Below, piece by piece: positions 1 to 7,879 of a DNA stretch of 64,000 nt. Location of the stretch: NCBI GenBank assembly GCA_013141075.1, contig JABFRQ010000005.1, forward strand, positions 496,001 to 560,000, in the 5' to 3' direction. Under the pieces are notes generated by a model. That model had not been told where the DNA came from, did no database searches, and saw nothing but the letters and a program-made list of their open reading frames with translations. The stretch comes from Methylotenera sp. (GTDB taxonomy: Bacteria > Pseudomonadota > Gammaproteobacteria > Burkholderiales > Methylophilaceae). Positions within the stretch are counted from its first letter, which is position 1. Every line of letters begins with the position of its first letter. The position numbers and the translations under genes are program-made.

Positions 1-50
1 AAATGACAGTGGTATTACCTAAACAAGTGATGATAGAGAGTGTTATTTGA
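1..50 (+). CDS. C-terminal end of a sensor histidine kinase (partial)
   Basis: An open frame enters from the left edge and ends at TGA 48-50. The last residues read MTVVLPKQVMIESVI; a run like TVVLP is the usual last strand of a histidine-kinase ATPase domain. The stop overlaps a possible TTG start (47-49) of the response-regulator gene that follows, so the two were probably translated together as a two-component pair. Only 16 codons are visible, so the assignment rests mostly on the neighbour. Confidence 0.5.
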   Translation, partial: MTVVLPKQVMIESVI

Positions 51-52
51 AA

Positions 53-688
53 ATGAGCATAAAACTGTTACTGGTTGATGATCACGCTGTTGTTAGATCA
101 GGCTTGCGGCGACTATTAGAACTGAATAACCGTATAGGCATTATTATTGAAGCAGATTCTGGTGAGCAAGCCTACCAGTACTATGGAGAGCACAAGCCTG
201 ACATTGTTGTGATGGATATTTCCATGCCTGGCATGGGAGGTTTAGAGGCATCAAGGCGTATTATTAAACGCTACCCATCAGCAAAAATTATCATTTTTTC
301 TATGCATGAAACAGCCTCTTTTGCGGCCCAAGCACTTAAATCTGGTGTTAAAGGATATGTTGCCAAAAATGGCCCAGCAGAAGACTTAGCGCGCGCGGTG
401 ATAGAGGTTGCCAATGGAAAAACCTACTTGAGCGCTGAAGTCGCGCAAAAAATCGCATTAGAAACACTATCAGGTCAAGGCGACCCTATACATTTACTTT
501 CTGGAAGAGAGTTTGAGGTATTTAGATTGTTAGCAGGAGGTAAAACTGTAGAAGACGTTGCCGAGATGCTTAAAATCAGTCAAAAAACTGTAGCGAATTA
601 CTATACCAGTATTAAGCAAAAATTAGGGGTAACAAGCCCAATTGATATGGTGCGTTTTGCTATGCGCCATGGGTTAGTAGATGGTTAG
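53..688 (+). CDS. LuxR/FixJ-family response regulator (MxaB-like)
   Basis: This is a cytoplasmic transcription regulator of about 211 residues. An N-terminal receiver carries the DD pair in LLVDDHAVV and the phosphoacceptor Asp in VVMDISMPGMGG (about residue 55); a LuxR-type helix-turn-helix fills the last 60 residues (LSGREFEVFRLLAGGKTVEDVA). The start could be ATG 53, or TTG 47, which overlaps the stop of the upstream kinase; a purine-rich AGAGAG at 35-40 fits either. It lies upstream of the mxa accessory genes, where methylotrophs often keep a regulator, and is paralogous to the regulator at 14805-15455. I infer that it controls methanol-oxidation promoters, possibly through the RGGA-N5-TCCY sites described below. 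The family is certain; the target is not. Confidence 0.85.
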   Translation: MSIKLLLVDDHAVVRSGLRRLLELNNRIGIIIEADSGEQAYQYYGEHKPDIVVMDISMPGMGGLEASRRIIKRYPSAKIIIFSMHETASFAAQALKSGVKGYVAKNGPAEDLARAVIEVANGKTYLSAEVAQKIALETLSGQGDPIHLLSGREFEVFRLLAGGKTVEDVAEMLKISQKTVANYYTSIKQKLGVTSPIDMVRFAMRHGLVDG

Positions 689-737
689 TTTTAAGACAAT
701 CTTATGTTAAGTTAAAACGGTTTTTACAAGGAAGTAT

Positions 738-1562
738 ATGAAAAGAAAATTATTAAACAGTATGTTAGTTGCATTGATGGCGTTTGCTTCTTGTGAGAGC
801 ATTGCTGGTTTTGAAGAAGGTAAAGCCGCATTTATGGCGCGAGATTTCACAACTGCACTGAAAGAGTTCAAGCCTTTGGCAGATAAAGGCGATAAGCAGT
901 CACAACACATCATGGGCATGATGTACGACGAAGGCCAAGGTGTAAAACAAGATTACGCTGCAGCGGCGGAGTGGTATAAAAAAGCAGCTTCGCAAGGCAA
1001 TCAGGATTCGCAGTACAACTTAGGCGTGATGTATGCGCAGGCGCAAGGTGTAAAGCAAGATGATGTGGAATCATTCAAGTGGTTCGAAAAAGCTGCTAAG
1101 CAAGGGCATATATTGTCTCAATTTGCACTTGGTCGGCTCTATACGGTTGGGCGTGGCACGAAGCCAGATGGAAAATTAGCTTGTGATTGGTATCGTAAGG
1201 CAGCAGAGCAAAATCACTATAAGGCGCAACTGGCGTTAGGTAAAAATTATTTAGATGGAAACGGTATTAAAAAAGATGTAGTGCTGGCAGAAAGTTGGAT
1301 TCGTAAATCTGCTGAGCAAGGTCACCACAAAGCGGAATATGAATTAGGCATGCTATACCGCGATGGCATCGCAGTGAAAAAAGATGCGAAAGAAGCTTAT
1401 ATGTGGTTTGAGCTTGCAGGCAAGCAAAACCATGAAGGTGCTAAACTAGCAGCAGACACGCTGGCTAAAACCATGAAGGCAGAAGATATTGCCGCGGCTA
1501 AATTAGCCGCGAGCAACTGGCATGCAAAGTTGCCTGCTGATGCTAAACCAGTCGCGCATTAG
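738..1562 (+). CDS. Secreted Sel1-like (SLR) repeat protein
   Basis: The 274-residue product begins with a Sec signal peptide (MKRKLLNSMLVALMAFASCE) and then holds about six Sel1-like repeats of roughly 36 residues, with the recurring pattern A..WY.KAA.QG...AQ..LG.MY. Such repeats form an alpha-solenoid that binds other proteins. It should be periplasmic. An AAGGA ribosome site sits just upstream of the ATG. It lies 49 bases after the response-regulator gene, so the two may be one transcript, and a hairpin at 1577-1604 ends it. SLR proteins often act as adaptors or as inputs to signalling systems; here it may sense or help assemble periplasmic methanol-oxidation proteins, which is inference from context only. 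Confidence 0.85.
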   Translation: MKRKLLNSMLVALMAFASCESIAGFEEGKAAFMARDFTTALKEFKPLADKGDKQSQHIMGMMYDEGQGVKQDYAAAAEWYKKAASQGNQDSQYNLGVMYAQAQGVKQDDVESFKWFEKAAKQGHILSQFALGRLYTVGRGTKPDGKLACDWYRKAAEQNHYKAQLALGKNYLDGNGIKKDVVLAESWIRKSAEQGHHKAEYELGMLYRDGIAVKKDAKEAYMWFELAGKQNHEGAKLAADTLAKTMKAEDIAAAKLAASNWHAKLPADAKPVAH

Positions 1563-1576
1563 GTATGTGAAAAAAT

Positions 1577-1604
1577 AGCCACGCAAATTGCTTTGCGTGG
1601 CTTT
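1577..1604 (+). terminator. Rho-independent-like hairpin after the Sel1 gene
   Basis: AGCCACGCAA and TTTGCGTGGCT form a 10-11 bp stem with a short loop, followed by a weak T stretch. It lies 15 bases after the stop codon. Confidence 0.65.
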
Positions 1605-1673
1605 GAACTTATTGCTAGTTAACTTTGGAGATTAACTAGGTGTAATTTTAGCCGCTCATAGTTGGGCTGATAA

Positions 1674-1708
1674 GGGAACGATTCACCAAATTGCTAGGAA
1701 TTTATCCC
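1674..1708 (+). promoter_or_regulatory. Paired RGGA-N5-TCCY operator, distal pair upstream of mxaR
   Basis: Two 13-bp dyads, GGGAACGATTCAC (1674-1686) and AGGAATTTATCCC (1696-1708), have centres 22 bp apart. The second matches the motif shared by several promoters in this window. There is no good -10 at the usual distance, so this pair may be an auxiliary site for the mxaR promoter. Confidence 0.55.
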
Positions 1709-1811
1709 AAGCTTGTTGTTAGTTAAAAAGCAACATCAATTAAATCTGCTTTAAGTCACAGCAAAAGCGAGCCTTGGACCATTGAAAATAGTTAAGCTGG
1801 ACTACTCCGTG

Positions 1812-1876
1812 TAGCCAATATCCCAGTACAAATCGGGAATTTATCCCTAAATTAAAATCTGTCTTTAGCGTGTAAT
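1812..1876 (+). promoter_or_regulatory. mxaR promoter with RGGA-N5-TCCY operator
   Basis: A perfect dyad, GGGAATTTATCCC, lies at 1835-1847. A half-matching copy (ending ATCCC) lies at 1812-1824, centred 23 bp upstream. A -10-like TGTAAT is at 1871-1876, starting 30 bp after the dyad centre. This is the same geometry seen at four other promoters here. The rest of the 395-base gap (1563-1957) shows no convincing gene; a 63-codon reverse frame in it has no family features. Confidence 0.65.
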
Positions 1877-1957
1877 AGAGCCACTTAATAAATCTAGCCA
1901 CGTATTTATTTTTTTTAATACGGTTAAACATTGGGCTAAAAAATTTCAGGGGCTGCT

Positions 1958-2973
1958 ATGTCGGAAATCATGCTTGAAGATTGGCGCAATCGCGCTTTAA
2001 CATATGAAAAAGAGTTAAATGGCACGGTCATAGGTTTAGCACCTGCGATACGGTCTTTAGTGATTGCTATTTTTGCGCGTGGTCATGTGTTGTTAGAAGG
2101 CAATGTGGGCGTAGGTAAAACCACGCTATTACGTGCAGCGGCGCGTGGCTTGGGCGGTGGTTATCAACGCATAGAAGGCACGATTGATTTAATGCCGCAA
2201 GATTTGATTTATCACACTTATATTGATCAAGACGGCAAGCCGCGTGTGGATCCTGGGCCAATTTTAGGTCAAGGCGAAAATTTATCGGTATTTTTCTTTA
2301 ATGAAATTAACCGCGCTCGTCCGCAAGTACACTCACTATTGTTGCGTGTGATGGCAGAGCGTAGCATTACTGCGTTTAATCGTGAGTATTACTTTCCGCA
2401 TTTGTTGGTGTTTGCAGATCGTAACGCGGTGGAAAAAGAAGAAACATTCGAGTTGCCTGGCGCGGCGCGCGACCGCTTTTTGATGGAGTTGGAAATTAAC
2501 CCCGCTAATGACAGCGCGGTGCATAAAGCATTGACGTTTGACTCGCGTTTTCACGATACTGATAAATTGATAGAGCAAGTCACGGCGGGCAATGTTGGCT
2601 TTGATGCGCTCACGCCGTTTGCGCCTGTAATACAAAATTCTGTGACCGCAGGTGATGCGGTGCAAGATTTTGTGGAGCACTTACGTAAAGCCACGCATCG
2701 CCCACAAGATTACGGCATTCAATTGCCCGATGTGGATATGGATGAACTGATGATTGCAGGTATGGGCCCACGTGGCACGAGCATGTTAGTGCGCGCGGCG
2801 AAAGTTTCAGCATGGCTAGATGGTCGTTTGGTGCTGCGCCACAAGATGTGGCGGCAGTGTTTCATCAAGTGGTGGCGCATCGCGTGTTTTTTACGCCAAT
2901 TTATGAGCTGCAACGTAGCTGGTTGGCGAAGGCTTATACGCAAGCGATTTTGCAAAACGTACCTACGCCTTAG
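1958..2973 (+). CDS. mxaR: MoxR-family AAA+ ATPase MxaR, with a frameshift near the 3' end
   Basis: MoxR-type AAA+ ATPase, which in methylotrophs helps mature and activate methanol dehydrogenase together with the VWA proteins MxaC/MxaL and the DUF58 protein MxaS. Walker A is GNVGVGKTT (about residue 48), Walker B is FFFNEINRA, and the sensor/arginine-finger region GAARDRFLMEL is intact. The frame as it stands runs on to 2992 with a basic, non-family tail. Shifting frame at about 2831-2834 restores a normal MoxR lid domain (PQDVAAVFHQVVAHRVFF ... QRSWLAKAYTQAILQ) that stops at TAG 2971-2973. One lost base, for example GTGGCT read as GTGCT, explains it. The corrected protein would be about 338 residues. 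It is first gene of the mxaRSACKL run. Whether the shift is real or a sequence error cannot be told here. Confidence 0.88.
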
Positions 2974-3010
2974 TGATTATGAAAATAATTAGTAATTTTG
3001 CTATCGCCTT

Positions 3011-3067
3011 TGTAGGAGCGGTCTGTGACCGCGAACCAGTGCTTCGCGGTCACAGACCGCTCCTACA
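3011..3067. repeat. 25-bp perfect inverted repeat (REP-like) between mxaR and mxaS
   Basis: TGTAGGAGCGGTCTGTGACC (start of the left arm, 3011-3035) pairs perfectly with 3043-3067 around a 7-base loop. The TGTAGGAGCGG...CCGCTCCTACA shape is that of extragenic REP elements moved by RAYT transposases. It lies inside the mxa operon and could alter its mRNA stability. Confidence 0.8.
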
Positions 3068-3079
3068 GAAACCGTAACT

Positions 3080-3934
3080 ATGGCACAGCAACCCTTAATT
3101 CACTATCACGTCCGCTGGCGGCCTTCTGGGCATCAACCTGGGGCAAGCCATGGTTTGGTGGCTGGCATAGGTGACCAACTGCGCTCAGTTGTACTATTGC
3201 GCGACAACCCAGATCCACGCCGTTTAGATTTACGTGCAAGTGTACGTGACCCGTTTGAAAATATTTGGGTGCGTGATTTCAACTTAAATTCGGCATTAAA
3301 AGTCATCGTGTTGGTTGATACTTCTGCTTCTATGGGCTATGTGGGCAAGGTAAATCGCATGCACGTGGCACAAGAAGTCGCCTCGCAACTGGCACTTTCA
3401 GCCTATCGCTCAGGTGATGCTTTTGGTTTGTTTGCTGCGGGGGAAGTTATCAATAAACAATGTATGTTGCCGCCAAAAGCTAACCGTGGTGCTTGGTTGT
3501 GGGTGAATCATCACTTTTCAAAACTCACACCGCAAGGCAAACATGCGGATGGCTTGTTACAGGCAGTGCCTTATTTGCCGCAAAAACGTTGCTTGGTATT
3601 TGTGGTGTCAGATTTTCGTTGGCCAGTGGGACAATTAAAACTGTTATTAAAAAAACTCAGCCATCACGATGTCGTCCCCGTCATGCTGCAAGATCCCGCA
3701 GAAATGGATGCGTTGCCTAAAAGCGGCATTGCCATTTTGCGTGATGTTGAAACAGGCGCAGGGCAATTTGTGTGGATGCGGGCTGGCTTACAAAAACAAA
3801 TGCAAGACTTACGTGCGCAACATATTAGAAATGTAGAAGAAGCAAGCCGACTGTATGGAAACAAGCCATTTGTTGTTAAAGGGGCATTTGATACGGCGCT
3901 TTTGACCAAGTATTTTATGGAGCGCAGTACCTAA
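3080..3934 (+). CDS. mxaS: MxaS, DUF58/VWA-like accessory protein
   Basis: The 284-residue protein has the DUF58 layout, including a conserved DLRASVRDPFENIWVRDF stretch and an integrin-like fold with a DTSASMG metal site (about residue 79). There is no signal peptide or clear membrane segment, so it is probably cytoplasmic and works with the MoxR ATPase. In the classical mxa cluster, mxaS follows mxaR and is needed for an active methanol dehydrogenase; the exact step is unknown. Its stop codon overlaps the mxaA start (TAATG at 3932-3936), which argues for translational coupling. A REP-like hairpin separates it from mxaR. Confidence 0.85.
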   Translation: MAQQPLIHYHVRWRPSGHQPGASHGLVAGIGDQLRSVVLLRDNPDPRRLDLRASVRDPFENIWVRDFNLNSALKVIVLVDTSASMGYVGKVNRMHVAQEVASQLALSAYRSGDAFGLFAAGEVINKQCMLPPKANRGAWLWVNHHFSKLTPQGKHADGLLQAVPYLPQKRCLVFVVSDFRWPVGQLKLLLKKLSHHDVVPVMLQDPAEMDALPKSGIAILRDVETGAGQFVWMRAGLQKQMQDLRAQHIRNVEEASRLYGNKPFVVKGAFDTALLTKYFMERST

Positions 3935-4974
3935 TGAAAATTAAATTTGTCTTGCTACTCTGTTCGACACTCTTTTTACAAACCGCTTTCGCTGAGGATG
4001 TTGTTAAAACGTCTGCCATATCAGGTCCAAAAGTTAAAGTCACCATGCGCGATAATGGCTATACGCTTGGCGATATGATTGCCATGCATGCCGAGTTTGA
4101 TTTAGCTAAAGATTTAGTGTTTGACCCCAACAGCGTGCCGCTAAAAGGCCCTGTGAACAATTGGTTAGATTTACGCAATGTATCAATGGCTGAAGCCAAT
4201 AATGCCGATGGCGGGCGTAAAATCAGCATTGATTTTACTTGGCAGATATTTGGTACCGTAGAACATGCGCAAACACTCAAAATACCCGCGATACAACTGC
4301 AAACAATTCCGCTAGATAATAATGAGTCGGCAAAAGACGAGATTGCACAATCATCGAACAGCAAGTCACCAGCCAAACCTTTAGCCATTACGATTCCTGC
4401 GCAAGGTTTTCATTTATCGCCTGTGCTACCACCCACTATTACAGAAAATAAGCACCGCCCACATGCGCCACCTTTGCGCTTTAGTGAGCGCACGCCTCTC
4501 ATGCTCGCTGCACTGTTCTTGAGTTTAGGTTTGCTGTGTGGCGTGCTTTGGCTTTGGCTGGTAGATAAAATTTCATGGTGGCCACGCAACCCTGGCCCGA
4601 TGACACAGTTGTCACGCCAATTACGCCAAGCGGGTGTGGCGCAACAATCAAACTTTAGCTCCGAGAATTTACGCACCATTCATGCAGGTTTGGCAAGGTG
4701 TGCTGGGCAAAGCTTATACCCGAACACTTTAGCCAATCTGTTTAAAAAAAGCCCTTATCTAAGGGCTGAAAAAGACGCGATTACGCAGTTTTTTAATGCG
4801 TCATGGCAGGCGTTTTATGAAAAGACCAGTCAAGTCAACACCAGCTACATTTCTGTAGCTGATACTTTACGTTGGATTAACCGAGCTGCAATGGCGGAAC
4901 GCTTATCTCGCAGGCAAACCAATAAAATAGCGCATCAAAAGTCTATCGCAACCAATAAAGTAGCCAAAGTTTAA
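3934..4974 (+). CDS. mxaA: MxaA, calcium-insertion accessory protein
   Basis: This 346-residue protein has a signal peptide (MKIKFVLLLCSTLFLQTAFA), a periplasmic beta-rich domain, one strong membrane segment around residues 188-210 (LAALFLSLGLLCGVLWLWLV) and a cytoplasmic C-terminal domain. MxaA is known from Methylobacterium genetics to be needed, with MxaK and MxaL, for placing Ca2+ in MxaF-type methanol dehydrogenase. The assignment is by order (after mxaS, before mxaC) and topology, since the family is poorly conserved. It overlaps mxaS and ends 3 bases before mxaC. Its role in an organism whose visible dehydrogenases are lanthanide type is an open question. Confidence 0.8.
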   Translation: MKIKFVLLLCSTLFLQTAFAEDVVKTSAISGPKVKVTMRDNGYTLGDMIAMHAEFDLAKDLVFDPNSVPLKGPVNNWLDLRNVSMAEANNADGGRKISIDFTWQIFGTVEHAQTLKIPAIQLQTIPLDNNESAKDEIAQSSNSKSPAKPLAITIPAQGFHLSPVLPPTITENKHRPHAPPLRFSERTPLMLAALFLSLGLLCGVLWLWLVDKISWWPRNPGPMTQLSRQLRQAGVAQQSNFSSENLRTIHAGLARCAGQSLYPNTLANLFKKSPYLRAEKDAITQFFNASWQAFYEKTSQVNTSYISVADTLRWINRAAMAERLSRRQTNKIAHQKSIATNKVAKV

Positions 4975-4977
4975 GCG

Positions 4978-6000
4978 ATGAACGCCCTCCATTTTTTCAA
5001 ACCAGAATTGTTGTGGTTGTTGCCTTTGGCTTTGTTGCCCATGATTTCTTATGGGGTAAAGCAATTTAACTTCCCAGGTTTAGAAGATTGGCCTAAAGAT
5101 TTACTTTCTGACTGGCTGCGTTGGGGTGTACGGGCAATCGCAGCTTTAACGTTGGTGAGCCTGATCATTGCCGCTGCTGCGCCATTTACCGAAGGTGGCA
5201 CGGTGACGAAAGTGGGGGAAGGTGCGGAAATTGTGGTGGTGCTAGACCGTAGCGGCAGTATGTCTGAAAACCTGCAAAGCGATAATCAAAGCATCAATGC
5301 TAAACCTGTGAGTAAAATTGAAGCTGCTCGCAAAGTATTGCTTAAATTTATGGAGCAACGCCCAGCGGATACGTTTGGCTTGGTTGCGTTTAACGCGGCA
5401 CCTATTAGCGTTGCACCACTTTCGGCAGACCGAGAACTCGCCAAGGCTGCAATCAAAAGTGCAGAAAGTAATAGCTCGGGCTTTACTGCGTTAAACCGTG
5501 CATTAGCGATGGGGTTAGATTACTTTAACGGCAGGCCGTTTACCGCAACGCGCTTGATTATGCTGGTGTCTGACGGCGACGCCGTGATTGAGCCTGCTGA
5601 TAGAGAAATTTTAAAAAATCAATTTAAGCAATACCGCGCAAAACTCATTTGGGTGTATGTACACGCAGGGGTAGAAAAAAATATTTTAGATAGCGTGATT
5701 GCAGGTGATAACGAAATTATCACCAACGCTCAAAAGCAAGAAGTAGAGATTAACCAAAACGTTGCGATGAATCGCCTGTTTGAAGAGCTGGACATTCCCT
5801 ACCAAGCGTTTGAAGTCAATAGCGAAGCGGGTTTACAGCAAGCGGTAGCAGAAATTGGCCGCGCCACCAATAAGCCGACGCGCTACGAATACCGCTTGCC
5901 GCGCCAAGATTATGCCATCTATTTTTATGTATTGACCATGTTGTTATTAGGCGCGCTGTTTTGGCTAAAACAAATTGAGATTAAAGCTTGGAAGGCGTAA
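4978..6000 (+). CDS. mxaC: MxaC, membrane-anchored VWA protein
   Basis: The 340-residue protein has an N-terminal membrane region (residues 8-25 and 55-72), a von Willebrand A domain with a complete metal site VVVLDRSGSMSE (about residues 83-94), the later TALNRAL and MLVSDGD strands, and a final membrane helix near residues 312-330. This is the BatA-like topology of MxaC, which works with MoxR ATPases in maturation of methanol dehydrogenase. It begins 3 bases after mxaA and ends 6 bases before mxaK, so it is translated within a tight operon. Confidence 0.87.
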   Translation: MNALHFFKPELLWLLPLALLPMISYGVKQFNFPGLEDWPKDLLSDWLRWGVRAIAALTLVSLIIAAAAPFTEGGTVTKVGEGAEIVVVLDRSGSMSENLQSDNQSINAKPVSKIEAARKVLLKFMEQRPADTFGLVAFNAAPISVAPLSADRELAKAAIKSAESNSSGFTALNRALAMGLDYFNGRPFTATRLIMLVSDGDAVIEPADREILKNQFKQYRAKLIWVYVHAGVEKNILDSVIAGDNEIITNAQKQEVEINQNVAMNRLFEELDIPYQAFEVNSEAGLQQAVAEIGRATNKPTRYEYRLPRQDYAIYFYVLTMLLLGALFWLKQIEIKAWKA

Positions 6001-6006
6001 CGAACG

Positions 6007-6609
6007 ATGAAAACACAACATAAAATATTTCAATATTTGTTAGATAAGCTACCAACTAGCTTGTTGGTACTAATGGCGTTGCTAGTGCTTGCTTCAGGTT
6101 ACCAACTCAGTCAATGGTGGGAAGCACACCAACTTAACTTGGCGTATGACAATAAAAGCCTATTAAAACAGCCCTTAAAAAATGATGAATATCTAAAAGC
6201 TTATAGCATAGGATATTTACTCGCCAGTCAAAATAAACCCATCGAGGCCGCTAAAGCTTTCAACATTGCAGAGGTATCGCTAGACCCCGAACTGCGCGCC
6301 CGCGCTAAATATGCCATTGCCAACGTACATTTTGAATCGGCAATGGCTTCTAGCGATATTGAACACGGCGGTTCGCACAGGCGCTCTGTAGAACGCATTT
6401 TACTGGCTCGCGAAGCCTATAAAGGCGCGCTACGCATCAAGCCAGATATGTACAATGCGCGTTATAACCTAGAGTTGATTGATAGACTAAGCCCAGATAA
6501 ACGCGGTCAAGGCTATGAAAACTCGCCAGATGGTACGATTGGTTTGCAACCATATCAACAAAACGGCACGGCATTGATGAAAGATAATACACGCAGGGGT
6601 TTGCCGTGA
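6007..6609 (+). CDS. mxaK: MxaK, membrane-anchored TPR-like protein
   Basis: About 200 residues: one N-terminal membrane helix (LLVLMALLVLASGYQL, about residues 19-34), then a periplasmic part with TPR-like helices (ARAKYAIANVHFESAM; AREAYKGALRIKPDMYNARY). MxaK belongs to the set of factors needed for metal insertion in MxaF-type dehydrogenase. The call rests on size, topology and position between mxaC and mxaL. Confidence 0.8.
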   Translation: MKTQHKIFQYLLDKLPTSLLVLMALLVLASGYQLSQWWEAHQLNLAYDNKSLLKQPLKNDEYLKAYSIGYLLASQNKPIEAAKAFNIAEVSLDPELRARAKYAIANVHFESAMASSDIEHGGSHRRSVERILLAREAYKGALRIKPDMYNARYNLELIDRLSPDKRGQGYENSPDGTIGLQPYQQNGTALMKDNTRRGLP

Positions 6610-6687
6610 ATAAAAATTCAATCTACGCTGTCATTCTCCATTCTCACCTTGCGCACCTTGGAGGCTTAAATTTTTTGAGTGATTTTG

Positions 6688-7710
6688 ATGCACCATAACC
6701 TAAAACATTGGTGGGGACATTTTCGTGTTCACCTGCGTCATGCTATTCAAAATGGCGCGATTTGGTATTTGTTAGCAGGCTTGGTTTTGCTACCAGTGTG
6801 GTTTGAGCCACAATTGCAACTCAAAAGCGTGGTGCAAGATACACTGTTTGTGATTGATATTAGTGAGAGCATGAATGTACGTGATATTGATTTCCCAAAG
6901 CCGCAAACTGATCGTTTAACACTTGCCAAGTTGGCTGTGCGTGAGGGTATGGCAAGCTTACCTTGTGGCTCAAAAGTATCGGTAGCATTGTTTGCGGGTG
7001 ACGAATCTGTCGTATTATTTGAGCCATTGGAAGTTTGCCGTCACTTCCCCGCCATTGAGCAAGTGGTATCTGGCTTAGACAGGCGCATGCGTTGGATAGG
7101 AGATTCTTGGGTCACCAATGCGCTCACAGCCTCAATTATTGAAGCCCAAAAAAGAAAACTTAACTTAGTTTATATTACCGATGGCGATGAAATGCCACAA
7201 CGCTCCGCCCCTATTGTGACTGATTTGGCTAAATTAAGAGGTAGAGTTAAAGGTCTATTGCTAGGCGTTGGCGGTGATGCTTTGCAACCAATTCCCCGTT
7301 TAAATCAAAAAGATGAAATTATTGGCTATTGGACGCGTGAAGATGCGGTGCTAGAAGGCAATTATCCCAATCTACTTCCCACCGTGCGCAATTTAGCACC
7401 AGGCGAAAAAGCACCAGATGGGATGCTAGATGAAGTCACTGAGCATATATCCTCGTTCAATAAAGTGTTCATGCAAGCGCTCTCACAAGCATCTGGCCTT
7501 GCCTTGGTGCGCATCAACACACCTGCGGATGCAGTGAAAGCCATTAAAAATAATGATTATCAAAAAGAAGCCATGGCAGAAAGAGACGCTCGCTGGATAT
7601 TTGGCTTGTTTGCGGCGGTGTTCATTTTAATAGGTTGGTTTTGGCAAATAATTCGAACATTTATTGCAAAAAAACGCATATTTAAGCGCAAGTTTGGCTT
7701 AAGCCATTAA
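6688..7710 (+). CDS. mxaL: MxaL, membrane-anchored VWA protein
   Basis: About 340 residues with an N-terminal membrane helix (GAIWYLLAGLVLLPVWF), a VWA domain whose metal site reads LFVIDISESMN, the strand LVYITDGDE, and a C-terminal helix (FGLFAAVFILIGWFW). MxaL is the BatB-like partner of MxaC and is needed for metal insertion in MxaF. The start could be GTG 6679 or ATG 6688; I chose the ATG because GAGTGA sits at a normal distance. About 78 bases separate it from mxaK, looser than the rest of the operon. The last 53 bases of its C-terminal helix region (7621-7673) recur exactly at 12272-12324. No terminator is seen just after it. Confidence 0.85.
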   Translation: MHHNLKHWWGHFRVHLRHAIQNGAIWYLLAGLVLLPVWFEPQLQLKSVVQDTLFVIDISESMNVRDIDFPKPQTDRLTLAKLAVREGMASLPCGSKVSVALFAGDESVVLFEPLEVCRHFPAIEQVVSGLDRRMRWIGDSWVTNALTASIIEAQKRKLNLVYITDGDEMPQRSAPIVTDLAKLRGRVKGLLLGVGGDALQPIPRLNQKDEIIGYWTREDAVLEGNYPNLLPTVRNLAPGEKAPDGMLDEVTEHISSFNKVFMQALSQASGLALVRINTPADAVKAIKNNDYQKEAMAERDARWIFGLFAAVFILIGWFWQIIRTFIAKKRIFKRKFGLSH

Positions 7711-7767
7711 TCGATTATATACAACATTAATCCAGCAATAAATTTCTTTATGGCTAAGTCAATCTTC

Positions 7768-7810
7768 AGGAATTTATCCTGTATCAATAGGTGAATTGTG
7801 CGCATATAAT
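7768..7810 (+). promoter_or_regulatory. Promoter with RGGA-N5-TCCY operator before the secreted repeat protein
   Basis: The perfect dyad AGGAATTTATCCT (7768-7780) is followed by a consensus -10 TATAAT at 7805-7810, which starts 31 bp from the dyad centre. That would place the operator near -43 from the start of transcription, a position typical of class II activation. No second copy is visible 22-23 bp upstream. Confidence 0.7.
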
Positions 7811-7879
7811 GTTTCGTTAGGTTGCGTTTTAATGCAACGTCCCCTAATTTTGGGTGGCTAACTAACAAAAGGTTTATTT

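Noticed and set aside
1740-1931. 63-codon reverse frame in the gap before mxaR
   Set aside because: No ribosome site or family pattern, and the gap is better explained by the operator sites and promoter.
2829-2973. Programmed ribosomal frameshift in mxaR
   Set aside because: No slippery heptamer or downstream structure at the joint, and the same kind of one-base loss is found in four other genes.
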